A stretch of 64,000 nucleotides of DNA. Source: Paludibacter propionicigenes WB4. GTDB lineage: Bacteria > Bacteroidota > Bacteroidia > Bacteroidales > Paludibacteraceae. The notes under the pieces are model-generated. The model was not told the DNA's origin. It ran no database searches and was given only the letters and a program-made list of their open reading frames with translations. The stretch covers positions 1,116,001-1,180,000 of the forward strand of contig NC_014734.1 of the NCBI RefSeq assembly GCF_000183135.1. The letters are read 5' to 3'. This document shows positions 62,695 to 64,000 of this stretch, one piece after another; positions within the stretch are counted from its first letter, which is position 1, and every line of letters begins with the position of its first letter. The translations under genes were made by a program, and so were the position numbers.

Positions 62695-64000
62695 ATGGAG
62701 GAACTCCATGTTTTTTAGCTGGACGGTAATCGTCTTTATTTTTAGAAACTTCTAATGCATGCAATAACATATCGCGTGTTTCCAATGGCTCAATAACAGC
62801 ATCGATATAACCTTTTGATGCAGCCACATAAGGATTAGCAAATTTCTCGATATATTCCTGAACTTTTTGTTGACGCATAGCATCTTCGTCTTCAGCTTCC
62901 ATAATTTCCTTGCGGAAAATAATGTTAGCAGCTCCTTCAGGACCCATTACTGCAATCTCGGCACTTGGCCAAGCCAACATAAAGTCAGCACCAAGGTGGC
63001 GCGAGTTCATAGCAATATAACCACCACCATACGCTTTACGTAAAATAACTGTAATTTTAGGAACAGTAGCTTCTGAATATGCATATAACATTTTAGCTCC
63101 GTGACGAATAACACCTGCATGTTCTTGGTCAACACCCGGCAAGTAACCCGGCATATCTTCCAAGGTAACGATAGGAATATTAAATGCATCGCAATAACGG
63201 ATAAAACGGGCTGCTTTATCAGAAGCATCACAGTCGAGTACACCAGCGAGATAAAGTGGTTGGTTAGCCACAAATCCAATAGTTTCACCATTCAAGCGAC
63301 CGAAACCAATAACGATATTGGCAGCCCAAAGTTCGTGAACTTCAAGGAATTTAGAATCATCTGTAAGTGCATAAATCACTTCACGTACATCGTATGGCTG
63401 TTTTGGATCGGCAGGAATAATATTCTCAATATTCTTATTAAATGTAGGTTCTTTAGGTTCTACACTTTTAGCTTTTTGTTGGTTGCTATGTGGAATCAAT
63501 GAAACAAGTTCTTTGATTTGCTCAATACATTCCATTTCGCTCAAAGCATAAAAATGAGCATTTCCGGTAATTTCGGCATGTACACGTGCACCACCCAAAT
63601 CTTCCTGAGAAATTTTTTCACCTAATACAGTTTCGATAACATTCGGGCCGGTAATAAACATTTTAGAAATATTTTCTACCACAAACACAAAGTCGGTAAG
63701 AGCTGGAGAATAAACAGCACCACCGGCACATGGACCTAAGATTACTGAAATTTGAGGAATAACACCGGAAGCCATAGTATTACGATAAAAAATTTCACCG
63801 TAACCGGCCAAAGCGCCGATACCTTCCTGAATACGAGCACCTCCCGAGTCATTTATTCCGATACATGGCACTTTCATTTTAAGCGCATGATCCATAATTT
63901 TAGTAATTTTACGCGCATGTTTTAGTCCAAGCGAACCACCCATTACGGTAAAGTCTTGTGCATAAATACAAATAGGATTACCGTTCATTGTTCCTGTACC
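62690..64000 (-). CDS. Acyl-CoA carboxyltransferase subunit (propionyl-CoA carboxylase beta / methylmalonyl-CoA decarboxylase alpha), partial
   Basis: 436 residues visible; the frame is open through base 64000 (Gly-Thr-Gly-Thr-Met-Asn-Gly at the edge), so the N-terminus lies outside. 'MNGNPICIYAQDFTVMGGSLGLKHARKITKIMDHALKMKVPCIGINDSGGARIQEGI', 'ILGPCAGGAVYSPALTDFVFVVE', 'FITGPNVIETVLGE', and the C-terminal 'GHGAKMLYAYSEATVPKITVILRKAYGGGYIAMNSR' (read here with GHGAK as RHGAK) identify the carboxyltransferase family; the C-terminus ends 'HGVPPF'. In Bacteroidales this subunit serves propionate metabolism. It is directly upstream of the biotin carrier gene. Confidence 0.9.
   Translation of the reverse strand, partial: GTGTMNGNPICIYAQDFTVMGGSLGLKHARKITKIMDHALKMKVPCIGINDSGGARIQEGIGALAGYGEIFYRNTMASGVIPQISVILGPCAGGAVYSPALTDFVFVVENISKMFITGPNVIETVLGEKISQEDLGGARVHAEITGNAHFYALSEMECIEQIKELVSLIPHSNQQKAKSVEPKEPTFNKNIENIIPADPKQPYDVREVIYALTDDSKFLEVHELWAANIVIGFGRLNGETIGFVANQPLYLAGVLDCDASDKAARFIRYCDAFNIPIVTLEDMPGYLPGVDQEHAGVIRHGAKMLYAYSEATVPKITVILRKAYGGGYIAMNSRHLGADFMLAWPSAEIAVMGPEGAANIIFRKEIMEAEDEDAMRQQKVQEYIEKFANPYVAASKGYIDAVIEPLETRDMLLHALEVSKNKDDYRPAKKHGVPPF

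Overview
The window looks like a chromosomal segment of a Bacteroidota bacterium, most likely from Bacteroidales. Supporting signs are several promoter-like TAnnTTTG -7 motifs placed just upstream of genes, type IX secretion (T9SS) traits (a PorD-like protein and a metalloprotease with a C-terminal sorting domain), a Bacteroidota-type bamD-rpoZ-coaBC-porD-recN order, and an UpxY-type antiterminator at the head of a polysaccharide locus. I cannot name the genus from sequence alone.

Region 1 (1-13.1 kb, minus strand) is housekeeping: recN (cut by the window edge), porD-like, coaBC, rpoZ, bamD, apbE, dihydroorotase, a dolichol-phosphate-mannose-type glycosyltransferase, a WalJ-type metallo-hydrolase, a CDGSH-like protein, a TPR/propeller protein and a large AsmA-like protein. 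Region 2 (13.2-22.7 kb, mostly plus strand) has a B12-binding-type radical SAM protein, a zinc-type CDF exporter, three tRNA genes on the minus strand (Leu-GAG, Leu-CAG, Gly-GCC), ttcA, a small DUF486 membrane protein, a secreted M6 metalloprotease and an ABC-F ATPase.

Region 3 (22.7-61.4 kb, all minus strand) is one large surface-polysaccharide locus. Transcription appears to begin near 61.5 kb. It runs through a nucleotide-sugar dehydrogenase, the UpxY-like antiterminator, a Wza-type exporter and a Wzz-type chain-length protein. A frameshifted gene with a 21-bp repeat array follows, then ugd. Next is a full set for a CDP-3,6-dideoxyhexose (rfbH, an FNR-like reductase, rfbF, rfbG, an rfbS/rfbJ-like reductase and an rfbE-like 2-epimerase). 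Then come glycosyltransferases, Wzx and Wzy, a WbsX-like protein and the UDP-L-FucNAc cassette (fnlA-fnlB-fnlC) with its glycosyltransferase. The locus ends with a PglC-type initiating transferase, a cluster of sugar-modifying enzymes (WbqC, a PLP-fold protein, PIG-L deacetylase, ATP-grasp, SDR, phosphoesterase, DegT aminotransferase), a kelch lipoprotein, a Wzi-like protein and a membrane CapD-type dehydratase. Together these can make activated sugars, assemble a repeat unit on a lipid carrier, flip it, polymerise it and export it.

Region 4 (61.6-64 kb) holds a NUDIX hydrolase (plus), a biotin carrier protein and the start-truncated carboxyltransferase subunit of an acyl-CoA carboxylase or decarboxylase (minus).

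The most unusual feature is a set of tracts built of 7-bp units with different sequences (for example AATTATG, TTACTAC, TGTTCAC, AGTTACA, GATAAGT/GTTCTTG). They sit in gene junctions between 26 and 63 kb, often touch or overlap stop codons, and in one case lie inside the rfbG coding sequence while keeping the frame open. I saw none in the housekeeping part (1-22 kb).
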